Below, in pieces: positions 1 through 8,030 of a stretch of 50,249 nt of DNA. Location of the stretch: assembly GCA_947566645.1 (NCBI GenBank), contig CANOKL010000028.1, positions 1 through 50,249 on the forward strand, written 5' to 3'. The notes below the pieces were generated by a model. That model was not told the DNA's origin. It saw only the letters and a list, made by a program, of their open reading frames with translations, and ran no database searches. This DNA comes from an uncultured Lachnospiraceae bacterium (lineage in GTDB: Bacteria > Bacillota > Clostridia > Lachnospirales > Lachnospiraceae). A program made the translations under genes and the position numbers. Every line of letters starts with the position of its first letter. Position 1 is the stretch's first letter.

Positions 1-789
1 CGTAGTTGGATGATTCCATCAAATGCGAAAAAACCGGAGGATGGACGTTTTAAAGCAGAAGAAAGTTTACTGACAGCTATAGACAGGAAGAAAAAAGAAC
101 TGGATACCAGACGCCCACTGACTGAGGGTGAATTGGAACGTTTGACGGAGGAATTCATTGTTGAGTATACTTACAATTCCAATGCGATTGAGGGAAATAC
201 TCTGACTCTGCGTGAGACGGATATGGTTTTGCGTGGCTTGACGATTGACAGGAAGCCGTTAAAAGACCATATGGAGGCAGTCGGGCATAAGGAGGCGTTT
301 GATTTTGTGCGGGATTTGGTAAAAGAGCGAGTTCCTTTATCAGAGAGTATTATCAAGCAGATACACTATCTTGTATTAGCGGATAAACGGGAGGATCGAG
401 GTATTTACAGAAGAGTTCCCGTCAGAATTATGGGTGCAAAACATGAACCGGTACAGCCCTATTTGATTCAGCCAAAAATGGAACAGTTGTTGGAGATGTA
501 TAGAAATAGTACAGATCATATCATCCCTCGGCTTGCACGACTTCATATTGAATTCGAAGGGGTTCATCCTTTTATAGACGGAAATGGCAGAACCGGAAGG
601 TTACTTGTAAATTTGGAATTGATGAAAGCAGGATATCCGCCAATTGATATTAAATTTACAGACCGGATTTCGTATTACAATGCATTCGACGAATACCATG
701 TAAAGCATAATCTTGGTCCGATGGAAAAGCTGTTTGCGGGTTATGTGAATGCAAGGCTGGACAGTTACTTGATGATGTTGGAAAAATAA
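1..789 (+). CDS. Fic-domain protein (probable AMPylase), 5' end outside window
   Basis: Fic-domain enzymes transfer AMP or a related group from a nucleotide to a hydroxyl side chain of a target protein. Numbering from the ATG at 10, the signature HPFIDGNGRTGR is complete at residues 186-197, with His186 the expected catalytic base. An inhibitory-helix motif of the S-x-x-x-E-G type (Ser57 to Gly62) lies in the N-terminal part, as in class II autoinhibited Fic proteins. The reading frame stays open to base 1 and reads Arg-Ser-Trp before the ATG, and there is no ribosome site before base 10. The true start is therefore probably upstream, perhaps with a small helix-turn-helix domain as in related clostridial proteins (inference). 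The target is unknown. No antitoxin gene is visible nearby, and the built-in inhibitory motif would make one unnecessary. Confidence 0.85.
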   Translation, partial: RSWMIPSNAKKPEDGRFKAEESLLTAIDRKKKELDTRRPLTEGELERLTEEFIVEYTYNSNAIEGNTLTLRETDMVLRGLTIDRKPLKDHMEAVGHKEAFDFVRDLVKERVPLSESIIKQIHYLVLADKREDRGIYRRVPVRIMGAKHEPVQPYLIQPKMEQLLEMYRNSTDHIIPRLARLHIEFEGVHPFIDGNGRTGRLLVNLELMKAGYPPIDIKFTDRISYYNAFDEYHVKHNLGPMEKLFAGYVNARLDSYLMMLEK

Positions 790-891
790 CCATATGAGGG
801 AGGAATTTGTATTTTTGTTTCAGAATACCTTGGATTAGGTGATATATTCGATTGAGAAGATCCCTGGATCCTATAAATACTTGATTATACA

Positions 892-922
892 CTGCAAAAT
901 ATTGTGATGAAAAGAACAGGCA
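892..922 (+). repeat. 31-bp direct repeat, left copy
   Basis: These 31 bases are identical to 4641-4671, which is the last codons and stop of the ybaK-like gene plus its 3' flank. Here the copy is not attached to a ybaK reading frame. It runs into the hairpin at 910-951. Confidence 0.9.
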
Positions 923-951
923 AAGGTGCGTATTCCTCTGCCTGTTCTTTT
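910..951 (+). terminator. Rho-independent terminator-like hairpin
   Basis: A perfect 13-bp stem joins AAAAGAACAGGCA (910-922) to TGCCTGTTCTTTT (939-951), with a 16-base loop. The A/T ends make it usable in both directions. The left arm is part of the 31-bp direct repeat. In the right repeat copy at 4641-4671 the matching second arm is missing, so this looks like the original terminator of the locus. It ends the stretch 790-1042, where I see no gene. Confidence 0.6.
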
Positions 952-1042
952 GGTTATAGATATGTTTTTGGAAAATGAAGATATCTTACAAGAAACCTGC
1001 AGATATTCTGAGTATAATATAGAGTGCGAGGAGGTGTTATCA

Positions 1043-1873
1043 ATGCAAAAAGAAATACGGACAGTCTGCTATGATGACGATTTACATCTTGAAGCATATC
1101 GTTTTGAGGGAATCGTCCAGCCGTTTCCGAATCACTTTCATGACTACTATGTGATTGGCTTTATAGAAGCAGGGACACGCTGTTTATCCTGCAAAAATAA
1201 AGAATATACGGTAAGTCAGGGAAATATTCTTTTGTTTAACCCAAACGATAGCCACAGTTGTGTGCAATGTGACGGCGGAACGCTTGATTACAGAGGTTTG
1301 AATATTCCAAAAGAAACGATGCTGTCATTAGCTGAAGAAATAACAGGGCAAAGTGTATTGCTTGGCTTTTCGGAAAATGTCATAAAAAATGATGAGCTGA
1401 ATCTTTATCTCCATTCTTTGCATCAGATGATTATGGACGGTGGGGAGGCGTTTGAAAAGGAAGAAATGCTCCTGCTCCTTCTTTCGTTGCTTGTCGAGCA
1501 GTATGGACGATCCTCTCGGAAGTGTATTCCAGAGCGTAGTGAAGAAATAGGAAATTCCTGCACATTTATGGAAGAGCATTTTGCAGAGCATATTACACTT
1601 GATGACCTTTGTAAATGCAGTGGTCTTAGTAAATCGACATTGCTCCGTGCGTTTACCAAATCAAAAGGAGTTACACCATACAGGTATCTTCAGACGGTTC
1701 GCATAGGCAAAGCAAAGGAACTGTTGGAGCAGGGCGTAACCGCGGCCTCTGCAGCGATACAGACAGGCTTTTCAGACCAGAGCCACTTTTCAAAATTTTT
1801 TCATATGTTTATCGGATTGTCGCCTGCTGCATACAGACGCATTTTTAAGGAGGGTGGCAGGAATTGTGGATAA
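1043..1873 (+). CDS. AraC-family transcriptional regulator
   Basis: The product is 276 residues. An N-terminal cupin-like sensor domain (about residues 15-120, with histidines in NHFHDYYVIGF typical of AraC sensors) is followed by a C-terminal double helix-turn-helix (about 175-270) ending in the usual GFSDQSHFSKFF signature. Such proteins bind a small ligand through the cupin and control nearby promoters. The ATG at 1043 is chosen because GAGGAGGTG lies just upstream; the longer open frame back to 926 starts inside a terminator. The 3' end overlaps the EamA transporter start by 8 bases, so the two are probably cotranscribed and the transporter is the likely target (inference). Confidence 0.85.
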   Translation: MQKEIRTVCYDDDLHLEAYRFEGIVQPFPNHFHDYYVIGFIEAGTRCLSCKNKEYTVSQGNILLFNPNDSHSCVQCDGGTLDYRGLNIPKETMLSLAEEITGQSVLLGFSENVIKNDELNLYLHSLHQMIMDGGEAFEKEEMLLLLLSLLVEQYGRSSRKCIPERSEEIGNSCTFMEEHFAEHITLDDLCKCSGLSKSTLLRAFTKSKGVTPYRYLQTVRIGKAKELLEQGVTAASAAIQTGFSDQSHFSKFFHMFIGLSPAAYRRIFKEGGRNCG

Positions 1874-2765
1874 AAAAACTACTACAGGGCATATCACAGC
1901 TCTGGTTACGATTATGATATGGGGAACGACCTTCATATCTACCAAAATACTTCTTGCAGATTTTACACCAATAGAAATCCTATTTTTTAGATTTTTGCTC
2001 GGTCTGCTTGTATTGATTATCATTTATCCGAAACGCTTAAAAATAAAGGATAAAAAACAGGAGATTCTATTCGCTGCGGCGGGGTTATGTGGGATATGTT
2101 TATACTATCTGCTTGAGAACATAGCATTGACTTATACGATGGCTTCTAATGTCGGCGTTATTATTTCTGTCGCCCCGTTTTTTACTGCTGTTTTATCTCA
2201 TGTATTTCTAAAGACAGAAGAAAAACTAAAAGCCGGGTTTTTTGTTGGTTTTGTAGTTGCTATGATAGGAATATGCCTTATCAGTTTTAACGGTAAGGAA
2301 TTGGAGCTGAATCCTATTGGTGATATTCTGGCGGTTGCTGCGGCATTGGTATGGGCAGTTTATTCCTTGCTTACACGAAAAATCAGCAGCTATGGATGGA
2401 ATACGATTGGGACTACAAGGAAGATATTTACATATGGAATACTTTTCATGCTTCCGTTTCTCTTTGTTTTTGATTTCAATTTGGATGTGCAAAAAGTTAT
2501 AAAGCCAGAGAATGCCCTAAACCTTATCTATTTAGGTCTTGGAGCATCGGCCCTTTGTTTTGTTACCTGGAATTATGCGGTAGGGGTGCTTGGAACTGTT
2601 AAGACAAGCGTGTATATCTATATTGTTCCTGTCATTACCGCCACTTCATCCGTTATTGTGTTAAAGGAAAAAATTACCTGGATTGCTGCGATAGGAATAG
2701 GGCTTACCTTAATCGGCTTGTTTCTATCGGAAAGTAAATTAAAATTTAGGAAAAGAGGAAAGTGA
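1866..2765 (+). CDS. EamA/DMT-family transporter
   Basis: A membrane protein of about 299 residues with two repeated halves of about five hydrophobic helices each. It has the GTTFISTK-type helix-1 sequence and the glycine-rich helices of the drug/metabolite transporter (EamA, RhaT-like) family. These usually export amino acids or other metabolites across the cytoplasmic membrane; the substrate cannot be told from sequence. The GTG at 1866 is preferred over one at 1854 because AAGGAGG (1847-1853) lies 12 bases before it. The gene overlaps the AraC gene upstream and the DUF2000 gene follows within a few bases, suggesting a three-gene operon. Confidence 0.85.
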   Translation: MDKKTTTGHITALVTIMIWGTTFISTKILLADFTPIEILFFRFLLGLLVLIIIYPKRLKIKDKKQEILFAAAGLCGICLYYLLENIALTYTMASNVGVIISVAPFFTAVLSHVFLKTEEKLKAGFFVGFVVAMIGICLISFNGKELELNPIGDILAVAAALVWAVYSLLTRKISSYGWNTIGTTRKIFTYGILFMLPFLFVFDFNLDVQKVIKPENALNLIYLGLGASALCFVTWNYAVGVLGTVKTSVYIYIVPVITATSSVIVLKEKITWIAAIGIGLTLIGLFLSESKLKFRKRGK

Positions 2766-2767
2766 AA

Positions 2768-3190
2768 ATGAATGTAGAGAATGAAAAATGTGTGATAGTT
2801 GTCGATGAAAATTTACCTCTTGGGATTATTGCGAATACCGCCGCTATCCTCGGCATCACTATGGGAATGAAAATGCCCGATGTTGTCGGGAATGATGTGC
2901 TTGATTTAGATGGCAATCCCCACATGGGGATTATACAGTTTCCCGTACCGATCTTAAAAGGAAATACCGAGATACTGAAAAAACTAAGAACAAGGTTGTT
3001 TGAGCCCGGGTTTTCTGAATTGACAGTTGTTGATTTTTCTGATTTGGCACAGGGGTGTAAGACTTACAATGAGTTCACCCGCAAAATGGCGAATACCTCA
3101 GAAAGCAGATTAAATTATATTGGAATCGCTGTCTGCGGAAATAAAAAGCAGATTAACAAGCTGACGGGGAGTATGCCTTTGTTACGGTAA
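2768..3190 (+). CDS. DUF2000 family protein
   Basis: About 140 residues matching the DUF2000 pattern: a buried beta strand followed by VDENLPLGIIANTAA near the N-terminus, a glycine-rich middle and a C-terminal GNKKQINKLTGSMPL segment. The fold is peptidyl-tRNA-hydrolase-like, but no function is established. The ATG at 2768 follows AGAGGAAAG by about six bases and is preferred over the GTG at 2762. It overlaps or abuts the transporter gene and is presumably translated from the same message. The truncated HxlR gene on the other strand overlaps its 3' end. Confidence 0.8.
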   Translation: MNVENEKCVIVVDENLPLGIIANTAAILGITMGMKMPDVVGNDVLDLDGNPHMGIIQFPVPILKGNTEILKKLRTRLFEPGFSELTVVDFSDLAQGCKTYNEFTRKMANTSESRLNYIGIAVCGNKKQINKLTGSMPLLR

Positions 3191-3457
3191 AACAGAGGAG
3201 GCAGCAGTTCCCCAATCACACATAGCATCTAAGATTGGGGCGAGCGTATTACCGAAGTCTGTTAAAGAATATTCCGTTTTGGGAGGAACTTCTTTATAAT
3301 CATGGCGGGTAATAAATCCGTCTGCTTCTAATTCCCGAAGCTGCTTTGTCAGGCTTGATTCCGTAATATCGCCGATATGTCTGCGAAGCTCCCCGAAACG
3401 GTGTATATCCCGAAAGGCAATATAATAAATGGCCACCACCTTATGAAGCTCACTCGG
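3182..3457 (-). pseudogene. HxlR-family regulator fragment (N-terminus lost)
   Basis: The minus strand encodes the C-terminal three quarters of an HxlR winged-helix regulator: FGELRRHIGDITESSLTKQL, then the wing and EYSLTDFGNTLAPILDAMCD. The usual N-terminal segment (Cys-containing start and first helix of about 25 residues) is missing, and a stop lies in frame 18 bases upstream of the first possible GTG (3439). The upstream bases show no matching sequence, so this looks like a gene cut by recombination. The remaining product of about 85 residues could still be made but would lack helix 1. Confidence 0.75.
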
Positions 3458-3554
3458 TCATCATACAGGCTGCCTCTGGCTGCACCTATTTTGCCATGAG
3501 TTACGGGAAATGTGCCTGCTTATGATGAAGCCGTGCTTATTTTTCATGAATGAC

Positions 3555-3582
3555 TTGAAAACTTAAATAAATATGTTATAAT
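3555..3582 (+). promoter_or_regulatory. Promoter of the XRE-cupin gene
   Basis: A TTGAAA -35 (3555-3560) and a TATAAT -10 (3577-3582) are separated by 16 bases. The predicted start of transcription, near 3589, falls in the palindrome described next. Confidence 0.7.
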
Positions 3583-3588
3583 ATTTAT

Positions 3589-3608
3589 AAATATGTTTTA
3601 ACATATTT
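3589..3608 (+). promoter_or_regulatory. Palindromic operator of the XRE-cupin gene
   Basis: The arms AAATATGTT and AACATATTT are perfect complements around a two-base centre. A partial further copy of the half-site (AAATATGTTA) lies at 3570-3579 across the -10. Position at the transcription start fits autorepression by the adjacent XRE regulator; this is inference. Confidence 0.6.
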
Positions 3609-3622
3609 ATAGGAGAGTGAAT

Positions 3623-4171
3623 ATGGATAATCTAAATATTGGAAAGCGGCTAAAGAAAGCCCGTCAAAATCGTAATATGACTTTAGATGAGTTAGCGGAA
3701 GTAACGGGTGTCAGTAAGCCGATGCTCGGTCAGATTGAAAGAGGGCAGTCATCTCCGACAGTAACAACACTCTGGAAAATTGCGACTGGTATGAAAATAC
3801 CGTTTTCGTCCTTTTTGCAGGAGCAGGGGGCTGAATATACAGTAGTTAATTTGCAGGAACAGGATGTGTTATTAGAGGAAAATGGAGCAATGAAGGTATA
3901 TACGCTTTTTGCATTTGACCCTATTCGTAGCTGTGAAGCATTTTTTATTGAATTTGAACCTGGATGTGAACATAAGTCTGACAAACATAACGATGGTGTA
4001 GAAGAATACATTTTAGTTACTCATGGAAAGCTGGATATGATTTTGAATGGAACGAAGATTGCATTAGAAGAAAAACAGGCAGTCCGATTTGAAGCCAATA
4101 TTCCACATTCGTATGTGAACCCCTATAAAGACACTTGCAATATTTATAATTTTATATTTTATAAGGAATAA
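3623..4171 (+). CDS. XRE-family regulator with C-terminal cupin domain
   Basis: The product is 182 residues. Residues 5-60 form a Cro/CI helix-turn-helix (LDELAEVTGVSKPMLGQIER), and residues about 100-180 form a single-stranded beta-helix cupin with a His-rich strand (EYILVTHGKLDMIL). Members of this class sense a small molecule in the cupin and regulate neighbouring metabolic or transport genes. The ATG at 3623 has AGGAGAG at a normal distance; the GTG at 3617 lies within that site. The YbaK gene follows after 17 bases and is probably cotranscribed. A promoter and a palindrome overlap the start region. Confidence 0.85.
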   Translation: MDNLNIGKRLKKARQNRNMTLDELAEVTGVSKPMLGQIERGQSSPTVTTLWKIATGMKIPFSSFLQEQGAEYTVVNLQEQDVLLEENGAMKVYTLFAFDPIRSCEAFFIEFEPGCEHKSDKHNDGVEEYILVTHGKLDMILNGTKIALEEKQAVRFEANIPHSYVNPYKDTCNIYNFIFYKE

Positions 4172-4188
4172 GAGATGGAGGAACTCAG

Positions 4189-4656
4189 ATGTCTATTGAG
4201 AAAGTAAGAGAATATTTCAAAACAGAGGGAATTGACGGAAGAATACAGGAATTTGAAATTTCAAGCGCAACCGTATCCCTTGCTGCCAGGGCTTTGCATT
4301 GCGAGGAAAGCCGGATTGCGAAAACACTGTCATTCCACATAGGAGAAAAAGTAATATTGATTGTCGCTGCGGGCGATACCAGGATTGATAATGCAAAATA
4401 TAAAGCACAGTTTGGAACAAAAGCAAAGATGCTGTCTTTCGATGAAGCGGAGCCTTTAGTTGGACACGCTGTCGGAGGTATCTGCCCCTTTGCGGTAAAT
4501 GAAGGTGTGGAAGTTTATCTGGATATATCGCTGAAACGCTTCACTACCGTCTTCCCTGCTTGTGGCAGTTCTAATAGTGCGATTGAGCTTTCGCCCCAGG
4601 AATTAGAAAAATATTCTGGCTTCATAAAATGGATTGATGTCTGCAAAATATTGTGA
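4189..4656 (+). CDS. YbaK/EbsC-type aminoacyl-tRNA deacylase
   Basis: A 155-residue single-domain protein of the YbaK/ProX/EbsC family, which hydrolyses mischarged tRNAs (for example Cys-tRNAPro or Ala-tRNAPro) in the cytoplasm. The family lysine is seen in ESRIAKTLSF (Lys45), and the conserved glycine loop GHAVGGICPF sits near residue 90. Length is normal. A ribosome site GGAGG lies before the ATG. The last codons and stop lie in the right copy of the 31-bp direct repeat, so the gene sits exactly at the boundary of a possible inserted module. The exact tRNA substrate cannot be predicted. Confidence 0.85.
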   Translation: MSIEKVREYFKTEGIDGRIQEFEISSATVSLAARALHCEESRIAKTLSFHIGEKVILIVAAGDTRIDNAKYKAQFGTKAKMLSFDEAEPLVGHAVGGICPFAVNEGVEVYLDISLKRFTTVFPACGSSNSAIELSPQELEKYSGFIKWIDVCKIL

Positions 4657-4671
4657 TGAAAAGAACAGGCA
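4641..4671 (+). repeat. 31-bp direct repeat, right copy
   Basis: Identical to 892-922. It contains the last codons and stop of the YbaK gene. Together with the left copy it brackets 3.7 kb carrying the AraC to YbaK genes. Confidence 0.9.
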
Positions 4672-4688
4672 GAGCTCCGCGGGCAGAA

Positions 4689-4720
4689 GCTCCGGAAGAG
4701 TAAAATCTTCTGGAGCGTTT
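4689..4720 (+). terminator. Terminator after the YbaK gene
   Basis: GCTCCGGAAGA (4689-4699) pairs with TCTTCTGGAGC (4706-4716) with one G-T wobble and a six-base loop, followed by GTTTT. This fits an intrinsic terminator for the XRE-YbaK transcript. Confidence 0.7.
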
Positions 4721-4739
4721 TGCTTAAAGCTGCTAATTG

Positions 4740-4906
4740 AAAAACATACCTTTGATAGAATGTGAATCTGAGTGGAAGGTTATAAAAGACATTCTGGTAC
4801 AACGCGGGAACGCAATCATCCGTCCAGTCAAAAAGCACATCCCGCCAGTTCTTCCATACACTGTCTGTCAGCGGGAATTTCTCTTTCCATGTTTCAACCT
4901 TCCTTG
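4740..4906 (-). pseudogene. Unidentified coding remnant
   Basis: On the minus strand a stretch of roughly 45 codons reads without stops and looks protein-like (WKEKFPLTDSVWKNWRDVLF, then DWTDDCVPALYQNVFY). It has an in-frame stop just upstream and no start codon, and it loses coherence after about 4740. I do not recognise the family. It is likely debris of a deleted gene, but it may be chance. Confidence 0.3.
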
Positions 4907-4960
4907 ATCATTTAATCACTTGTATTATAGCTAGTAATAAGCACTCACTATCCGCGCCAT

Positions 4961-5017
4961 CTGCACGTCTCTTAACCTAGACGTAGCCCGCTGCGCCGTC
5001 GGCTAAGAGACGTACAG
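4961..5017. repeat. Long imperfect inverted repeat
   Basis: Arms 4961-4977 and 5001-5017 pair over 17 positions with two mismatches, the core being ACGTCTCTTA / TAAGAGACGT. The loop of 23 bases is GC-rich. It lies downstream of the stop of the regulator on the minus strand but has no T-run, so a terminator role is uncertain. I see no gene in 4907-5071. Confidence 0.6.
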
Positions 5018-5071
5018 CTGACATGAATATTGGGCACTATTACTTCAAGATTAATGCAACGCTGTACTAGT

Positions 5072-6385
5072 TTATTTCAGTTTCAGCTCATACACCTTCA
5101 CAGGGCGTCCCTTTGAGGTTACGGACTTGGTATACACCATGGAAGCCGCGCCTCCCTTCACCAGATTACCAAGGATCCGGCTGGCATTGCGTGCCGTAAC
5201 GCCCAGATGCTCTGCCAGATTCTGCTGGGTGATCCGGTTCGTTCCAGTCATCTCTATGATAGACAACAGCTTCTGAATCGTAATCGACGACAGCTTACAG
5301 CGGTCTGCCGTTTTAAACACCTCATCTGATATATCTACCCTGACATCAAGACAATTTCCGGCATCTAATGGTCCAAGCATATTATCCTGCTCATCCACTA
5401 CAAAACAGCCCTTAGAGAATACCGCCTCCTTCAGAGCGTCCCTTGATTTCCCCTTTGCTACTGTGATATTATATCCGATCCCATACCCTACATAAGCCTC
5501 TATATTATATTGCTTCTTCATAGCGGATCTGATGCTGCACTGATGAAATCCATCCGTCAGATATTCAATAACCTTCTGAGTCGTAAAAATATAGTAATAT
5601 CCTGCTTCTTCGTGAAGAACGATATCAAGGGCAAATTCATTTTTGATATGGAACAGTACTTCCTTCATCCGCTCTGCCGGCACAGCCTGGCCATTCTCCT
5701 CATATGCCGCCACCGCAATTACTCCTGTGAGGTTCTCGTAAAGACGTTTCTGTTCAATCTGTGACAACAGCGATTCCAGAAGCATCTGTATATAAACATC
5801 CGTAGGGCCTGAATAACGATATGGAATCCCATGTTCTTCCAGGACTGGTATAATACTCCCGTAATGGCAGATCACAAGATCCGCTTTTCCAGCTTCCCTG
5901 AGTTCTATGATTCTGCCGCCAATCGTTGTTTCTATATTAGAGATATCTTCTACGGTAATACTTTCAAGCCATTGCATGATTACCTCTTTGTTCTGAAAAG
6001 CCGGAGTGTGAAACAGGAAATACTCCAACGACGCATCTGCGTAAATAGGAATCAAGGAATCAATAATAACCTTACGTGCATCAAGACTCCTGTTCCGTAT
6101 GAATTCTTCCAGAAAAATCCTGTACTCACTGACAGCATTCGCTTCAAATGAGACAATCGGCTTCTTACATTCCGAAACTGCCTTTATAATTGCCGTTCGT
6201 GCAGAACTGCCGCTTATCATAAATCCGTCTGCCTGCTCTTCGTACTTTCTATATATCTCTGCAGCATGATAGAAATTCTCATATTCTACAATCTGCAGAT
6301 CACAATCTGTCCTCTCCTCTGACAATGCCTCCCTGACAAATGCATACAGATACTGGCTCGTTATAACAATAATTTTCGTCTTCAT
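5072..6385 (-). CDS. PrpR-like N-terminal sensor transcriptional regulator
   Basis: 437 residues. The N-terminal half resembles the PrpR/propionate-regulator receptor domain, a two-lobe Rossmann-like fold (DGFMISGSSARTAIIKAV; GKADLVICHYGSIIPVLEEH). The middle has a degenerate GGDEF/CdaR-like region (about 240-350). The C-terminus carries a winged helix (about 375-435) with QQNLAEHLGVTARNASRILG. Unlike classical PrpR there is no sigma-54 AAA domain. The start at 6385 follows AGAGGTGGAG; the longer frame to 6469 lacks such a site. The gene is divergent from the amidohydrolase-MFS pair, across an intergenic region holding a strong promoter and an 11-bp repeat array. It is therefore probably their regulator, responding to the hydrolase substrate or product (inference). 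Confidence 0.75.
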   Translation of the reverse strand: MKTKIIVITSQYLYAFVREALSEERTDCDLQIVEYENFYHAAEIYRKYEEQADGFMISGSSARTAIIKAVSECKKPIVSFEANAVSEYRIFLEEFIRNRSLDARKVIIDSLIPIYADASLEYFLFHTPAFQNKEVIMQWLESITVEDISNIETTIGGRIIELREAGKADLVICHYGSIIPVLEEHGIPYRYSGPTDVYIQMLLESLLSQIEQKRLYENLTGVIAVAAYEENGQAVPAERMKEVLFHIKNEFALDIVLHEEAGYYYIFTTQKVIEYLTDGFHQCSIRSAMKKQYNIEAYVGYGIGYNITVAKGKSRDALKEAVFSKGCFVVDEQDNMLGPLDAGNCLDVRVDISDEVFKTADRCKLSSITIQKLLSIIEMTGTNRITQQNLAEHLGVTARNASRILGNLVKGGAASMVYTKSVTSKGRPVKVYELKLK

Positions 6386-6552
6386 GCTCCACCTCTTTCG
6401 TCTGATAGCGCCCGGTATATATCTGACCGGACCTTGCTGAATTTCATGAGGTCGCCACACCAATCTCATTGTCTGTCTATTCTACAAGATTTCATTTTAC
6501 AATGCAACCCTTTAGATGAAAAATAGATTCTATCAAAAAATGAAATTATTTA

Positions 6553-6581
6553 TTGACATTATCTCTAAATACTGTTACAAT
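6553..6581 (+). promoter_or_regulatory. Promoter of the amidohydrolase operon
   Basis: TTGACA (6553-6558) and TACAAT (6576-6581) are separated by exactly 17 bases. Transcription would start near 6588, giving a leader of about 200 bases that begins with the 11-bp repeat array. Confidence 0.75.
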
Positions 6582-6585
6582 CCGG

Positions 6586-6662
6586 ATATAGTATTCCATA
6601 AATATTCTAAAATACATGTAAATATATTCATAAATTATTCTTTATGTATTCTTTTAATATTT
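6586..6662 (+). repeat. Array of about seven 11-bp AT-rich units
   Basis: Read in steps of 11 from 6586 the units are ATATAGTATTC, CATAAATATTC, TAAAATACATG, TAAATATATTC, ATAAATTATTC, TTTATGTATTC and TTTTAATATTT. The core TATTC starts at 6592, 6603, 6625, 6636 and 6647; the third unit is degenerate and the last ends TATTT. The spacing equals about one helical turn, so all cores would face the same side of the DNA. The array starts at the predicted transcription start. Confidence 0.65.
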
Positions 6663-6792
6663 GTGGATAAATGACAGAAAACCGTTAACACTTATTTTAC
6701 AAGTTGTACTGTACTCTGGGAATTTTAAGTGCAAAAGAAGATGCAGGCAGCATTCCGGGAGTACACATCAGGGAAAAGAGGAGGAATGACAA

Positions 6793-7968
6793 GTGAATTA
6801 CTATGAAAGGGCCAAAGAGCTGAAAGAAGAAACCATAGCGAATCGACGCTATTTCCACACGAATGCCGAAGTCGGACTGAACATGCCAAAGGCACAGGCT
6901 TATATTATGGGGAAGCTCAAAGAGTATGGCCTGGAACCAGAAGAGTGCGGACACGGAGTTAGGGCAGCAGTGGGACGCGGTGGGAAGACGCTTCTGCTGC
7001 GTGCAGATATGGATGCTCTCCCCATGGCAGAAAAAAGCGGCCTCGACTTTGCATGCCCTACAGGAACAGAAGCCCATACCTGCGGACATGACTTCCATGC
7101 CGCCATGCTGCTGACTGCCGCGAAGATGCTTAAAGAGAACGAATCCGAATTAAAGGGTACGGTCAAGTTCATGTTCCAGCCTGCGGAAGAGACCTTCGAA
7201 GGGAGTAAAGATATGATTGCCGCAGGTATTCTTGAGAATCCCCCGGTTGATGCCGCCTTTGCCGTACATGTAACACCCGGCAAAACACCCGTCGGCCTCT
7301 ATATGTACAACAACAAAAGCACTATGATGTTCTCTGTAGACGGATTCAAGATTACTATCAGAGGAAAGGGTGAGCATGGTGCATATCCGCACAAATCCAT
7401 TGATCCAATTAACATCGGTGTGCATATTCATCTTGCACTTCAGGAGCTGATTGCAAGAGAGAGCGATCCTTCCCACTCATGTGTTCTCACAATTGGTAAT
7501 TTTTCTGCCGGAACCGCGCCTAACATTATTCCCGACACCGCCATACTCCAGGGCACGCTGAGAACCAATAACGCCATGACGCGCGAATTTCTGGTCAGAA
7601 GAATCCGGGAAGTCTCCGAACGTGTGGCGGCAGTTTACAATGGGAGCGTGGAGATTGAGACATTATCAGACGTACCGCCATTGATCTGTGACCCCGGGCT
7701 GACTACCGAGATGGCAGGATATATTGAAAATCTGGGAATTCCTGGAACTATGGGATATCCCGGGATCGAGGCCAGCGCTTCCGAAGACTTTGCTGTCATT
7801 GCCGGGAAAGTGCCTGCCTCCTTCATGTATATTTCCGCCGGGTTCACGGATGGACGCGAGACTTCTACATCGCACAGCCCTGACGTTGTCTTTAACGAAG
7901 ATGTATGCCCGGTCGGCGCATCCTGGCTTGCACATTGCGCAACGGAATGGCTTCATAATCATCAATAA
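6793..7968 (+). CDS. M20-family amidohydrolase (N-acyl amino acid / hippurate hydrolase type)
   Basis: 391 residues, a normal length for the M20D peptidases that split N-acyl or N-carboxamido amino acids. The dinuclear metal site is visible: TCGHDFHAAM (Cys97, His99), the QPAEE pair near residue 132 and the late GIEASASEDFAV segment. The small dimerisation domain lies at about 185-300. Translation starts at GTG 6793 after AAGAGGAGGA. The MFS transporter follows after about 60 bases, and a PrpR-like regulator is divergent. A plausible role is uptake or export coupled to hydrolysis of an acylated amino acid. The exact substrate is unknown. Confidence 0.85.
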   Translation: MNYYERAKELKEETIANRRYFHTNAEVGLNMPKAQAYIMGKLKEYGLEPEECGHGVRAAVGRGGKTLLLRADMDALPMAEKSGLDFACPTGTEAHTCGHDFHAAMLLTAAKMLKENESELKGTVKFMFQPAEETFEGSKDMIAAGILENPPVDAAFAVHVTPGKTPVGLYMYNNKSTMMFSVDGFKITIRGKGEHGAYPHKSIDPINIGVHIHLALQELIARESDPSHSCVLTIGNFSAGTAPNIIPDTAILQGTLRTNNAMTREFLVRRIREVSERVAAVYNGSVEIETLSDVPPLICDPGLTTEMAGYIENLGIPGTMGYPGIEASASEDFAVIAGKVPASFMYISAGFTDGRETSTSHSPDVVFNEDVCPVGASWLAHCATEWLHNHQ

Positions 7969-8030
7969 GACATTATTTGGACTGTATATTGAAAATAATA
8001 CAGCAAAAGAAACAGGAGGATGAAAAATCT

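Noticed and set aside
1854..1865. Earlier GTG start for the EamA gene at 1854
   Set aside because: It lies within the ribosome site itself.
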